64,000 nt of DNA from Anaerolineae bacterium (GTDB lineage: Bacteria > Chloroflexota > Anaerolineae > Aggregatilineales > Aggregatilineaceae). Each line of letters starts with the position of its first letter. Within the stretch, counting starts at the first letter, position 1. A program made the position numbers and the translations under genes. The stretch lies in NCBI GenBank assembly GCA_018432315.1, contig JAHDLB010000025.1:186001-250000 (forward strand), given 5' to 3'. Below are positions 56,329 through 64,000 of the stretch, piece after piece. The notes under the pieces were generated by a model. The model was not told where the DNA came from. It saw only the letters and a program-made list of their open reading frames with translations, and searched no databases.

Positions 56329-56831
56329 AAATCGGCATCCTCTCCGACACGCACAACCACGCGGACAACACGCGCGCCGCCCTGGCCGAGCTGCGCCGGC
56401 GCGAGATCACCCGGCTGGTGCACTGCGGCGACATCACCACGCCGGAGATCGTGCACCTGTTCGCGGGCTGGAACGTCACGTTCGTCTGGGGCAACATGGA
56501 CCGCGACTGGGCCGAGCTGAGCGACGCGGCGCGGCGGATCGGCGTGTCGATCCCGCAGATGAGCCGCGAGATCGAGATCGACGGCAAGCTGATCGGCGTC
56601 ACCCACGGCGCGGATCAGAAGATCCTCTACAACATGATGATGAGCGGGAAATACGTGTACGTCTGCCACGGCCACACGCACGAGCGCCGCGACGAGGTGC
56701 GCAGCGCCTACGGCGTCCGGCTGATCAACCCCGGCGCGCTGGGCGGTAGCCGTCCTCAAGCGCGGTCGGTGTGCATCCTCGACCCGGCCAGCGGCGATCT
56801 GGAGTTCATCGAGTTTCCGGAGATGGCGTGA
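56325..56831 (+). CDS. YfcE/MJ0936-family metallophosphoesterase
   Basis: 168 residues. KIGILSDTHNHADN (Asp-x-His), VHCGDITTPE, VWGNMDRDW (GNxD), IGVTHGADQ and VYVCHGHTHERRDE are the five metal-ligand motifs of calcineurin-like YfcE phosphodiesterases. INPGALGGSRP is the typical C-terminal loop. It is the last gene of the rightward run, and its 3' end overlaps the opposing GNAT gene by 26 bp. Confidence 0.92.
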   Translation: MKIGILSDTHNHADNTRAALAELRRREITRLVHCGDITTPEIVHLFAGWNVTFVWGNMDRDWAELSDAARRIGVSIPQMSREIEIDGKLIGVTHGADQKILYNMMMSGKYVYVCHGHTHERRDEVRSAYGVRLINPGALGGSRPQARSVCILDPASGDLEFIEFPEMA

Positions 56832-57306
56832 CCGCGCGCCCCTTTTCCATCACCAGCCCGGTTTCGCCGTCGCGGTAGTAGCCCGGCCTGCGTTCCACCA
56901 CCACGTACCCGGTTTCCCGGTAGAGCGTGATGGCCGGACCATTCCCCTCGCGCACGGTCAGCCGCACGTACGGGACCTTCATCCGCCGTTCGACCACGGC
57001 CAGCAGGTACTTCGCCAGGCCGCGCCGCCGGTGCGCCGGATGCACCCCGATGGTCACGATCCAGGCGCGGTTGCGGTCGAACAGCGCGCGCGTGGCCGAC
57101 ACGAAGGCCGCGATCGACCGGTCCGACGCGGTGAGCTTCAGGTTGAGCACGCCGGGCAACACGAACAACAGGAACAGGTCGGCATACGGATAGGCATCGC
57201 GCGGGAAGATGTGGCGCTCCAGGCGGTACACGGCGCGCAGATCGAACACGGTCGCGCGCCGCAGCGCGTAACCCGGCGCCAGCGGGACGGGGTCCGGCAC
57301 GCTCAC
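56806..57306 (-). CDS. GNAT-family N-acetyltransferase (RimI-like)
   Basis: 166 residues. YALRRATVFDLRAVYRLERH is the opening, WIVTIGVHPAHRRRGLAKYLL the acetyl-CoA loop (RRRGLA), and VRLTVREGNGPAITLYRETG the RimI-like NxxAxxLY motif. It may act on protein N-termini or small molecules. It sits 3 bp after the membrane coiled-coil gene on the same strand and its 3' end overlaps the yfcE-like gene. Confidence 0.85.
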   Translation of the reverse strand: MSVPDPVPLAPGYALRRATVFDLRAVYRLERHIFPRDAYPYADLFLLFVLPGVLNLKLTASDRSIAAFVSATRALFDRNRAWIVTIGVHPAHRRRGLAKYLLAVVERRMKVPYVRLTVREGNGPAITLYRETGYVVVERRPGYYRDGETGLVMEKGRAVTPSPETR

Positions 57307-57309
57307 GGT

Positions 57310-58125
57310 TTACCTGCTCGCGGCGTAACGCTGGTAATTCTGCACCTCGTCGATCGCGGAAATCGTGTCTTGCAGCGACATCACCTCGTCGTGAATCTCC
57401 TGTTGGAGCCGCTGGGCGCGGGCGCTGTCCAGGTCTTTGGAGTCGATGAGCTGCATCTGCGTGTACACCGTGCCCAGCGCCGACAGGGTGTGATCGAGCT
57501 GGATGTCCGCGCGCTTGATGTTGTTCTCCAGGCTGCGCAGGTTAGCGAGCTGCGTCTCTTTGGTCTGGATCGCCTCTTCCAACTCGGCGCGCACGTCCGG
57601 CGACTGTTCGGCTTCCAGCCGGCGGCGCAGTGTCTTGAGGTCGTGCGGGACCATGCGGCGGTCGCGGCCAATGATGTCGTTTTCCTCGAATGCGTCCATT
57701 CGCCGGGCCAGCAGGTAAATCTGCTCGATCCAGTCGTTGATTTCGACGGCGGTGTTCTCGATGCTGCGGCGCATGGCGCCGGTGTGGTTGGCGGCGGACT
57801 CGCCGATCAGGCGACGATATTCGAGCGCGCGCTTCAGGCGCTCGCGCGTCAGCGGGTTGCGAATGCTGCCGGGATCGTAGCGCTGGGTGAGCATCCGGTC
57901 GACGGCGCGCTGGGCGGCTTTGGGATCGGTGATGCTGACGCCCAGGTAAACCGCCTCGGCCAGGGCGCCGAACACCAGCCAGTACCACGACTGCCACCAG
58001 TCGAAAGGCGCGTATCCCAGGCCGTACAGGACGATCGACAGCGCGATGATCACGGCGCTCTCGATGCTGAAAAACGCCATACCGAGGATCGCATTCCAGG
58101 CGCGGCTGCGCATCTCATCCTTCAT
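57310..58125 (-). CDS. Two-TM coiled-coil protein encoded beside PspA
   Basis: 271 residues from ATG 58125, with GGAAGGGTGA upstream; the longer frame would run across the promoter. Two membrane segments sit at about 15-35 (AFFSIESAVIIALSIVLYG) and 45-65 (YWLVFGALAEAVYLGVS). About 200 charged helical residues follow (NTAVEINDWIEQIYLLARRM, LRRRLEAEQSPDVRAELEE), probably a long coiled coil facing the cytoplasm. I do not recognise the family. Adjacent to a PspA/IM30 gene, it could be the membrane partner that recruits PspA. This is inference. Confidence 0.7.
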   Translation of the reverse strand: MKDEMRSRAWNAILGMAFFSIESAVIIALSIVLYGLGYAPFDWWQSWYWLVFGALAEAVYLGVSITDPKAAQRAVDRMLTQRYDPGSIRNPLTRERLKRALEYRRLIGESAANHTGAMRRSIENTAVEINDWIEQIYLLARRMDAFEENDIIGRDRRMVPHDLKTLRRRLEAEQSPDVRAELEEAIQTKETQLANLRSLENNIKRADIQLDHTLSALGTVYTQMQLIDSKDLDSARAQRLQQEIHDEVMSLQDTISAIDEVQNYQRYAASR

Positions 58126-58172
58126 AATGGGCGTCACCCTTCCTTGTCCGTGCAAACCTCGTCCTATCATCT

Positions 58173-58203
58173 TGTACGTAATTGTACAGCGGTCCGGTGC
58201 CAA
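58173..58203 (-). promoter_or_regulatory. Promoter with overlapping inverted repeat for the two-TM gene
   Basis: On the minus strand TTGGCA (58198-58203), a 17-bp spacer and TACGTA (58175-58180). The repeat TGTAC-GTAATT-GTACA (58173-58188) covers the -10; TTGTAC also repeats directly every 10 bp here. Confidence 0.5.
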
Positions 58204-58236
58204 AAGCAGAAAAGGGCGCTCATCTCCACGCCCTTC
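58200..58236 (-). terminator. Terminator after the pspA-like gene
   Basis: On the minus strand AAGGGCG / CGCCCTT with a 10-base loop, then TTCTGCTTTTGG. Its T-tail runs into the -35 of the next promoter, so the pspA transcript ends where the neighbour's promoter begins. Confidence 0.75.
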
Positions 58237-58286
58237 CCCAGTTCACAGATGATGCCGCCCTAACCGCGCGGGCAGCGGGTCGCCCG

Positions 58287-58982
58287 TCATGCGCCGCCGC
58301 TTTCGCCGCCCAAACCGAGGCGCTGGCGGCGTTCTTCGAGCTGCAGCTCGATCTCCGAGATGCCGATCGCCTCGTCGATCTGGTCGCGCATGCTGCCGCT
58401 GGCGATCTCCAGCCGGGCCTCTTCGCGGTCCAGCCGGGCGCGGATCTGGTCGCCCAGGCGCTGCACGTCTTCGTCGCCCACGCCCGCCAGGTCGTCCAGG
58501 CTCTTGACCGTGCGCGTGGTCAGCTCCTTGGCCTCGACCAGCTCCATGAGGGCCTTGAGGTGCTCGCGCTCCTGCTTGATGGTGGTCAGCTTGGCTTCCA
58601 GCTTGAGCTTGGCGTCGAGCATCCGGCGGTATTCCTGCTCCTGCGACTGCCACTGCTCGTAATACTCCTGGGCGAGCTGCTGCTTCTGGTTCAGCTCTGC
58701 CTGGGCTGCGGACGCGAGGTCGGTCTTGCCGCGCATCAGCAGCGTATCGATGTCGCGGTCGAGCTTTTCAGCCGCGGCAGCGAACTCCTCGTATTTGCGC
58801 TTCAGCGTCTTGACGGTGCCGCCAATCGTCGCCGCCGAGTCCTCGACCGCGTCCAGGTTTCGCTCGGCCTGGCGGATGTACTCGTCCATCACTTTGACCG
58901 AATTCGCTTCCAAAGCCGAATCGACCAGCGCGTGCATGTTGGCCGAGATCAGCGTATTGACCTTCTGCAATAGTGATGCCAT
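58287..58982 (-). CDS. pspA: PspA/IM30-family membrane-stress protein
   Basis: 231 residues, ESCRT-III-like. The start MASLLQKVNTLISANMHALV is the amphipathic helix. Then come long coiled-coil helices (VMDEYIRQAERNLDAVEDSA, LNQKQQLAQEYYEQWQSQEQ) and LARLDREEARLEIASGSM-type later helices. The sequence ends GLGGESGGA. It should line the inner face of the membrane and repair or stabilise it under stress. GGAGGA lies upstream of the ATG. A -10-like TATGAT is at 59017-59022. The two-TM gene downstream is the likely partner. Confidence 0.9.
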   Translation of the reverse strand: MASLLQKVNTLISANMHALVDSALEANSVKVMDEYIRQAERNLDAVEDSAATIGGTVKTLKRKYEEFAAAAEKLDRDIDTLLMRGKTDLASAAQAELNQKQQLAQEYYEQWQSQEQEYRRMLDAKLKLEAKLTTIKQEREHLKALMELVEAKELTTRTVKSLDDLAGVGDEDVQRLGDQIRARLDREEARLEIASGSMRDQIDEAIGISEIELQLEERRQRLGLGGESGGA

Positions 58983-59079
58983 CTACGAACGTCCTCCTGT
59001 TAAGCTTTGCTCTCTGATCATAGCACAACTTTGACACAGGTCCTCTGACGACCGGCTGACCGGGGCCTGACGCGTCCTG

Positions 59080-60210
59080 CTAGTCGTCCAGGTCCTCATC
59101 GGCGATAGGCAGGTAGAGCACGAACGTGCTGCCCTGGCCGAAGGTGCTGTCGATAGCGATGGTGCCGCCGTGCAGGCGCACGATGCCTTCCACAATCGCC
59201 AGGCCGGCCCCCGCGCCCTGATCCTCGTACCGCTCGCGGTTGATCTGGTAGAAGCTCTCGAAGATGTGCTGCAATTCGTGCTCCGGGATTCCCCGCCCCT
59301 GGTCAGCCACGGACAGGCAAACGTTCCCGTTCTCGGTATAAGCGCGCATGATCACCACGCCGCCCGGCTCTTCGGTGAACTTGATCGCGTTGTCCACCAG
59401 GCACTCCAGGGCGGCGCTCAAATACTCGTTGTCGGCCTTCACCGGCGGCAGGTCTTCTTCGATCTCGACCTCCACCGTGACGTCGCGCTCCTGGGCAAAT
59501 TCCAGGTATTTGTCGCGCACGACCCACAGCAGCGACGTGAAATCGTTGATCAGGTGGCACCGCCACGCGAAGGTGGCCTGCGCTTCGCCGGTTTCCAGCT
59601 CGACGAGCAGGATGAAGTTCTCGACCATGCGGCGCAGGCGAGTCGCGCCCGTGTTCATCCCGCGCAGGAAGGTGCGCATATCGTCGACGCTCAGGTCATC
59701 GGCGTCGCGGTGCAGCATGTCGGCATACGCCACGACGTAGGTCAGCGGGGTGCGCAGCTCGTGGTTGAGGATGGTCAGGATGTTGTGCTTGATCCCCGAC
59801 ACCTCGCTCTGCCAGACCTTGTCCAGCTCTTTCTTGCGGTTGAGCTTGGCCGACACCGCGACCAGCAGATCGTCCGCGTCGAACGGCTTGACGACGTAAT
59901 CTTCGGCGCCCATCCGCTTGCCGCGCTTGATGTCTTCGCGCTCGCCTTTGGCGGTGAGGAAGATGAACGGAATCGCCACCCAGCTTTCGACCGAGCGCAC
60001 GGCGTGGAAGAAATCGTACCCGTCCATACGAGGCATCATGATGTCGGACACAATCAGATCGGGGGGAACCGGCTGGGCCTTGAGCACATCCAGCCCCGCG
60101 ATCCCATTCGTAGCGGTCAACACTTCATATCCATTGATCTGCAGGATGTCGCGAATGCCTTCCATCAGGTGCAGATCATCTTCGACGACTAAAATGGTTG
60201 TCTTGCCCAT
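59080..60210 (-). CDS. Receiver-histidine kinase hybrid (REC-HisKA-HATPase)
   Basis: 376 residues, soluble. The REC domain is N-terminal: ILVVEDDLHLMEGIRDIL, Asp56 in LIVSDIMMPRMDGYDFF, FLTAKGEREDIK, YVVKPFDADDL. HisKA has ILTILNHELRTPLTYVV with His150. The ATPase has LECLVDNAIKFTEEPGG, VADQGRGIPEHELQHIF and GAGAGLAIVEGIVRLHGG. An input REC suggests that another kinase, probably the GAF-array kinase encoded 22 bp upstream, feeds phosphate into it or gates it. Confidence 0.93.
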   Translation of the reverse strand: MGKTTILVVEDDLHLMEGIRDILQINGYEVLTATNGIAGLDVLKAQPVPPDLIVSDIMMPRMDGYDFFHAVRSVESWVAIPFIFLTAKGEREDIKRGKRMGAEDYVVKPFDADDLLVAVSAKLNRKKELDKVWQSEVSGIKHNILTILNHELRTPLTYVVAYADMLHRDADDLSVDDMRTFLRGMNTGATRLRRMVENFILLVELETGEAQATFAWRCHLINDFTSLLWVVRDKYLEFAQERDVTVEVEIEEDLPPVKADNEYLSAALECLVDNAIKFTEEPGGVVIMRAYTENGNVCLSVADQGRGIPEHELQHIFESFYQINRERYEDQGAGAGLAIVEGIVRLHGGTIAIDSTFGQGSTFVLYLPIADEDLDD

Positions 60211-60232
60211 CCTATCCTCTCCGACAGACGCC

Positions 60233-63200
60233 TCAGTGCCTGGGTCTCATCGCTGGCAGCGCCACGCGAAAGGCGCTCCCGTGTCCCTCCTGGCTCTCAA
60301 CCACAATCGTGCCGCCATGCAGTTCGACGATCTCTTTGATGATAGCCAGCCCCAACCCGGTGCCGGGGATGTTCGGCTCGACATTCGACCCCCGGTAGAA
60401 GCGGTCGAATATCATGGGAAGCTCGTCATCACGGATTCCGATCCCCGTGTCAATAACCTCAATGATAACCGATTCTGATTCTCCCTGCCGAGCAGCCTCG
60501 ACCAGGCTCCGCACGGTGATCGTGCCCCCGGCGGGCGTGTAGTTGATCGCGTTGGCGATCAGGTTGGTCAGGGCGCGCACGAGTTGGTCCGGATCGCCGT
60601 TGACTTCGGGCAGCGATGGGGCCAGCCGCTCGTGAACCAGGGTTTTCTTTTCGCTGTCGGCCCAGGCCGCGTTGTTGTGGATCACAGTGGCGATCAGCTC
60701 GTCCATATCGACCAACCGGCGCACCTGGGGCCGCTCGGCCCGGTGCTCGCTTTGCAGCCGCGACAGGTGCAGCAGATCGCTGATCAGACGCTCCAACCGG
60801 TTGACTTCGCGCTCCATCACTTCCATGTAGCTCGCCCGGCGCTCGGGGCGGCCCTGCTGCAGCAGCGACAGGTACAGCTTCAGGTTCGCCAGCGGCGTGC
60901 GCAGCTCGTGCGAGACGTTGGACACGAACTGGTCTTTCATGCGGTCCAGCTCTTTGAGCACCGAGATATCGCGCATGACGACCACCGAGCCCAGCACTTC
61001 GTCGCCCTCGACCACGCGCGCCGCCTTGGCTTGCAGCGTCACCGCGCCCAGCTCGATGATCTCCGTCGAGTACGGCGTGTCCTCCTCGGTGTGCAGCGTC
61101 TGCGAGACCAGCGCCCCTACCCGGCCCGCCAGGTCGAAATTGAGATCGTGCTGGTCGAACAGGTCTTTGGCAACCGGGTTGGTCATCACCACCTGCCCGG
61201 CCAGGTCGAACATGATCACGGCATCCGCCACCGAGCCCAGGATCGCCTCGGTGCGCTCTTTCTGCTGGCGGATCTCGTGCGTGCGCTCGATCACGCGCGC
61301 CTCAAGCTCGATGGCCTGCTGGCGGATCTTCTCGAACAGCCCGGCGTTCCACACCGAGATCGCCAACTGTGCTCCCAGCGGCTCGAGCACGTCCAGGTCA
61401 TCTTTGGTGATGCTGTGGTGCCCCTCGCGCTCCACGATCAGCACGCCGATCACCTCGTCGGCGATGATCAGCGGGACCGCCAGCGAGCAGCAGTCGAATG
61501 ACGACGCCAGCCCGAGGATGCGCTTGCCGATCTCGCAGTGCCGGTTCTCGAGAATGGGCTCGGCCTGCTGGACGGACTTGTCGGCCACGCTGCGCATCAT
61601 CGCGAATCCGTCCGGTATGTCCGCGAGTTGCACCGGCTGGCCGCGCACGTACACCGAATGGACCGAAACCCGACCGGCGTCGATTTGCAGCAGGCTGATG
61701 ATGTCGTAATGCAGCGTGCTGTACAGTTTTTTGGCGACCCCCTCCACCAGGCTCTGCAGGCTGAGAATCGCGGTCGCGTAGCGGCTGACCTCGTTGACCA
61801 GCCGGAGCTGGTCCAGCCGGCGGCGAATCTCGTCGAACAGGCTCGCGTTCTGGATCGCCAGGGCCGCCTGCACGCCCAGCAGCCCGACCTGCTCCAGCAT
61901 CCAGTCGGCGAAGGCGTACGGGTTGGTCGTGTCCACCATCAGCAGCGTGCCGATGGGGATATCGGCCTTCAGCAGCGGGATGGCGATCACCGACTGCGCC
62001 TCGGAGAACGCCAGGAAGTCCGCCGGCAGGACGGACGCCGCAGCGACCTGGTTGACGTACCGGGGCCGCCATTCGTTGATGACCTGCACCGGCAGCAGGT
62101 CGCTCCGGCTGAGATCGATCGTATGGCCGGCGAACCGGTCGGCGCCGGCCCCGCGCCCTTTGGCGCCGACGAGCTTGTCGTCGTCGATCAGCCAGACGTA
62201 GACCCCCTGCACGCCGAAGATGCCGGTGCTCTCGTGGCAGATCAGGTCGAGCACGTTGTCCCGGTCGAGCTGCGCGCTGATCGCCAGGCTGAGGCGGCCC
62301 AGGTCCGTCGAGAGCATCCCGCGCCGCGCGGTGTCTTCGAACAGGTTGGCATTTTCGAGCACGACGCCCAACTGCTGGCCGATGTTCGCCAACACCTGCT
62401 GCAGATCCTTCTCCAGCGGCTCTTTGCCGCAGGTGCTGATGCTCAACAGGCCGATCTCCGAGCCGCGCGCGACCAGGGGGACGCTGAAGAACTCGTGGCG
62501 CTGCCCGTCCGCCAGCGTGACCGGCGGCAGCGTGGCCCCCGGCGGCAGGCGGTCCAGCCGGCGGGTCACCTCGTCGGGCAGCCCTGCCGCGGCCCGCAGG
62601 CGCAGCTCCTGCGAGGCAGTATCGTGCTGGTGGATCATGCCCCCTTCGAGATCGAGCGTTTCCAGCACGCGCCCCAGCGACGCGCTCAGCAGGTTGTCGT
62701 GAACTAGCGCCTCGTTGCTGGCGGCCAGCACGTTGTTGAGCGCGCGCAGCGCCCGGTTCTGGCGGCTGGCTTCTTCGAGCAGGCGGAAGTTCTCGACCGC
62801 GGACGCGATGTGGTTGGCGAAAACCTGCGCGATCTGGAAATCGTCCTCGGTGAAACTGCCCGGCGTGTAGCTGTCCACGTTCAACAGGCCGATCGCCCGG
62901 TCGCGCACGATCAGCGGCGCGCCGATCCAACTGGCCGGGTCGTCTGTCTCCGCCTCGACCGGGGCGCGCAGCTTGGCGCGCCACAACTCGTGATCCCGCG
63001 TGCGGCGCACCAGCATCGGGCGCCTGGTCCTGATCATCCGATCGATGAGCGGGAAATGCGCGATGGGGATCAGCTCGCTGGACGGCACGTCGGACATATC
63101 CGGGTACCCGACGCGCGGCGTCCAGGTCCGGTCGTCCACGTTGATCAGGCCGATGTGCGCGCGGTCGAACGTCATCAATTCGGCCAGATGGCGCAGCGAG

Positions 63201-64000
63201 GCCGACAGCGCGCTGTCGAGATCGGGGCTGGAGGTCAGGTCGATCGATGCCTGTTGGAGCACCTCGGCCTGGACGCGCCGCCGCTGCTCGGCCTCGAACA
63301 GGCGCGCGTTCTGGACCGCGATCACGGCCTGGTCGGCGAAGGTTGCGGCCAGCTTGAGGTGGGCTTCGGTGAAATAGCCCGGCTGGTTGTGCGCGAGGCT
63401 GATGCAGCCCAGCACTTGATCGCGCGTGACCAGCGGCACCCCCATCCAGGAATAGTAGCTGAAACTGCCGGGTTTCCACACGGAATCGACGGCGGTGTTC
63501 GCCACAAGTTGGGGCTTGCGCTCGTCGAACAGGCGCCTGAGATACGGAAACGACTCGATCGGGATGCGGACGTCTTCCAGCGAGCCATCCTGCGGCGCGC
63601 GGGTGAACCCGGCGTGCGCCCGGATCGCCAGCAGGCCGGGCTCGGCCATCAACAGCACGGTCGCGCGATCGTAGTTCAGCAGGGTGGCAAGCTGTTTCAG
63701 CATGGCCTCCAGCGCTTCGCCCAGGTTCTGGCTGTTGAGAATGCTGGCAACCTCGCGCATGGCTTCGGCGATCTGGCGCTGCTGGCGTTCGCGCGCGTGC
63801 AGGCGCGCGTTGTCCAGCGCCACCGCAAGCTGGCGGCCCACGCTGTCCAGCATCGCGATCTCGACCGCGTCGAATTTGCGCGGCGTGGGGAACACCACGC
63901 GCAGCAAGCCGATCACCCGGTCCCGCGCGATCAACGGGACGGCGGCGCCGGTATTCAGCGCGCCGTCACGACCGTCCAGGGCGGTGCTCGTGTCGGTCGG
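60233..64000 (-). CDS. Giant multi-GAF/PAS sensor histidine kinase (N-terminus beyond window)
   Basis: At least 1255 residues. The frame is open to base 64000 and sequence before the first start-like codon still reads as GAF (NTGAAVPLIARDRVIGLLRV), so the 5' end is missing. I count six GAF units in the window, the first partial. Their ends recur as VIGLLRV..., VLGCISLAHNQPGYF, AIGLLNVDSYTPGSFTEDDF, EIGLLSISTCG, PIGTLLMVDTTNPY and VIGVLIVEREGHHSI. A coiled helix and PAS follow (ILGSVADAVIMFDLAGQVV), then HisKA QFVSNVSHELRTPLANLKLY, and an ATPase with LTNLIANAINYTPAGG, VIDTGIGIRDDELPMIFDRF and GTGLGLAIIKEIVELHGG. No membrane segment is seen. Confidence 0.92.
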   Translation of the reverse strand, partial: PTDTSTALDGRDGALNTGAAVPLIARDRVIGLLRVVFPTPRKFDAVEIAMLDSVGRQLAVALDNARLHARERQQRQIAEAMREVASILNSQNLGEALEAMLKQLATLLNYDRATVLLMAEPGLLAIRAHAGFTRAPQDGSLEDVRIPIESFPYLRRLFDERKPQLVANTAVDSVWKPGSFSYYSWMGVPLVTRDQVLGCISLAHNQPGYFTEAHLKLAATFADQAVIAVQNARLFEAEQRRRVQAEVLQQASIDLTSSPDLDSALSASLRHLAELMTFDRAHIGLINVDDRTWTPRVGYPDMSDVPSSELIPIAHFPLIDRMIRTRRPMLVRRTRDHELWRAKLRAPVEAETDDPASWIGAPLIVRDRAIGLLNVDSYTPGSFTEDDFQIAQVFANHIASAVENFRLLEEASRQNRALRALNNVLAASNEALVHDNLLSASLGRVLETLDLEGGMIHQHDTASQELRLRAAAGLPDEVTRRLDRLPPGATLPPVTLADGQRHEFFSVPLVARGSEIGLLSISTCGKEPLEKDLQQVLANIGQQLGVVLENANLFEDTARRGMLSTDLGRLSLAISAQLDRDNVLDLICHESTGIFGVQGVYVWLIDDDKLVGAKGRGAGADRFAGHTIDLSRSDLLPVQVINEWRPRYVNQVAAASVLPADFLAFSEAQSVIAIPLLKADIPIGTLLMVDTTNPYAFADWMLEQVGLLGVQAALAIQNASLFDEIRRRLDQLRLVNEVSRYATAILSLQSLVEGVAKKLYSTLHYDIISLLQIDAGRVSVHSVYVRGQPVQLADIPDGFAMMRSVADKSVQQAEPILENRHCEIGKRILGLASSFDCCSLAVPLIIADEVIGVLIVEREGHHSITKDDLDVLEPLGAQLAISVWNAGLFEKIRQQAIELEARVIERTHEIRQQKERTEAILGSVADAVIMFDLAGQVVMTNPVAKDLFDQHDLNFDLAGRVGALVSQTLHTEEDTPYSTEIIELGAVTLQAKAARVVEGDEVLGSVVVMRDISVLKELDRMKDQFVSNVSHELRTPLANLKLYLSLLQQGRPERRASYMEVMEREVNRLERLISDLLHLSRLQSEHRAERPQVRRLVDMDELIATVIHNNAAWADSEKKTLVHERLAPSLPEVNGDPDQLVRALTNLIANAINYTPAGGTITVRSLVEAARQGESESVIIEVIDTGIGIRDDELPMIFDRFYRGSNVEPNIPGTGLGLAIIKEIVELHGGTIVVESQEGHGSAFRVALPAMRPRH

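Overview
The window is high-GC DNA, with G/C-ending codons and frequent GTG or TTG starts. It carries about 54 protein genes, no rRNA or tRNA gene that I can see, no CRISPR array and no transposase. Several traits point to a free-living member of the Chloroflexota, most likely an Anaerolineae-type lineage: surface proteins with TPTPT-type stalks, long GAF-array histidine kinases, a BMP-type nucleoside ABC importer, stand-alone response regulators and FmdB. This placement is inferred from gene content and was not tested against any database. Promoters of the ordinary TTGaca-16/18-TAtaaT type can be read directly in front of many genes.

Layout. 1-5.1 kb: cell-surface genes (an Ig-like stalk protein coupled to a coiled-coil/HhH protein, and a secreted CAP-domain protein), an MBL-fold hydrolase and FmdB. 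5.3-13 kb: a xylulokinase-like kinase, an MmpL/RND exporter with its TetR regulator, an NAD-binding epimerase-like protein, an MFS carrier and an orphan PdxT. 13.2-16.4 kb: a kynurenine module (MIase-like protein, kynureninase-like enzyme, kynurenine formamidase) followed by two single-domain response regulators. 16.4-21.6 kb: a TPR-like membrane protein, a PucR regulator and a PDZ/S41 protease, the last two with clear palindromes upstream. 21.7-27.2 kb: SIS and PfkB sugar enzymes, two GNATs and a DsrE protein.

25.4-43 kb is the most distinctive part, a nucleoside uptake and breakdown locus. Reading leftward from a promoter at 38.97 kb, the order is BMP binding protein, duplex ATPase, two enlarged permeases, ADP-ribosylglycohydrolase, PfkB kinase (PsuK candidate), YjbQ, PsuG, two nucleoside hydrolases and two more PfkB kinases. 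A third nucleoside hydrolase and two M42 peptidases are transcribed the other way from the same regulatory region, which carries a long inverted repeat. At 43.3-47.1 kb a two-gene xanthine-dehydrogenase-type molybdenum hydroxylase could oxidise the released purine bases. The inferred flow is: import of nucleosides (including pseudouridine), cleavage to base and ribose or phosphorylation followed by PsuG cleavage, then oxidation of purines and entry of ribose into central metabolism.

47.3-53.2 kb: an apparent envelope-stress or surface-sensing block (four-PDZ secreted protein, HAMP histidine kinase, OmpR-type regulator, secreted beta-propeller). 53.2-57.3 kb: carboxylesterase, MFS carrier, DUF1232 protein, histidine phosphatase, YfcE phosphodiesterase and a GNAT. 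57.3-64 kb: a two-TM coiled-coil protein beside a PspA/IM30 homologue, then a REC-histidine kinase and a giant multi-GAF/PAS histidine kinase that runs off the window.
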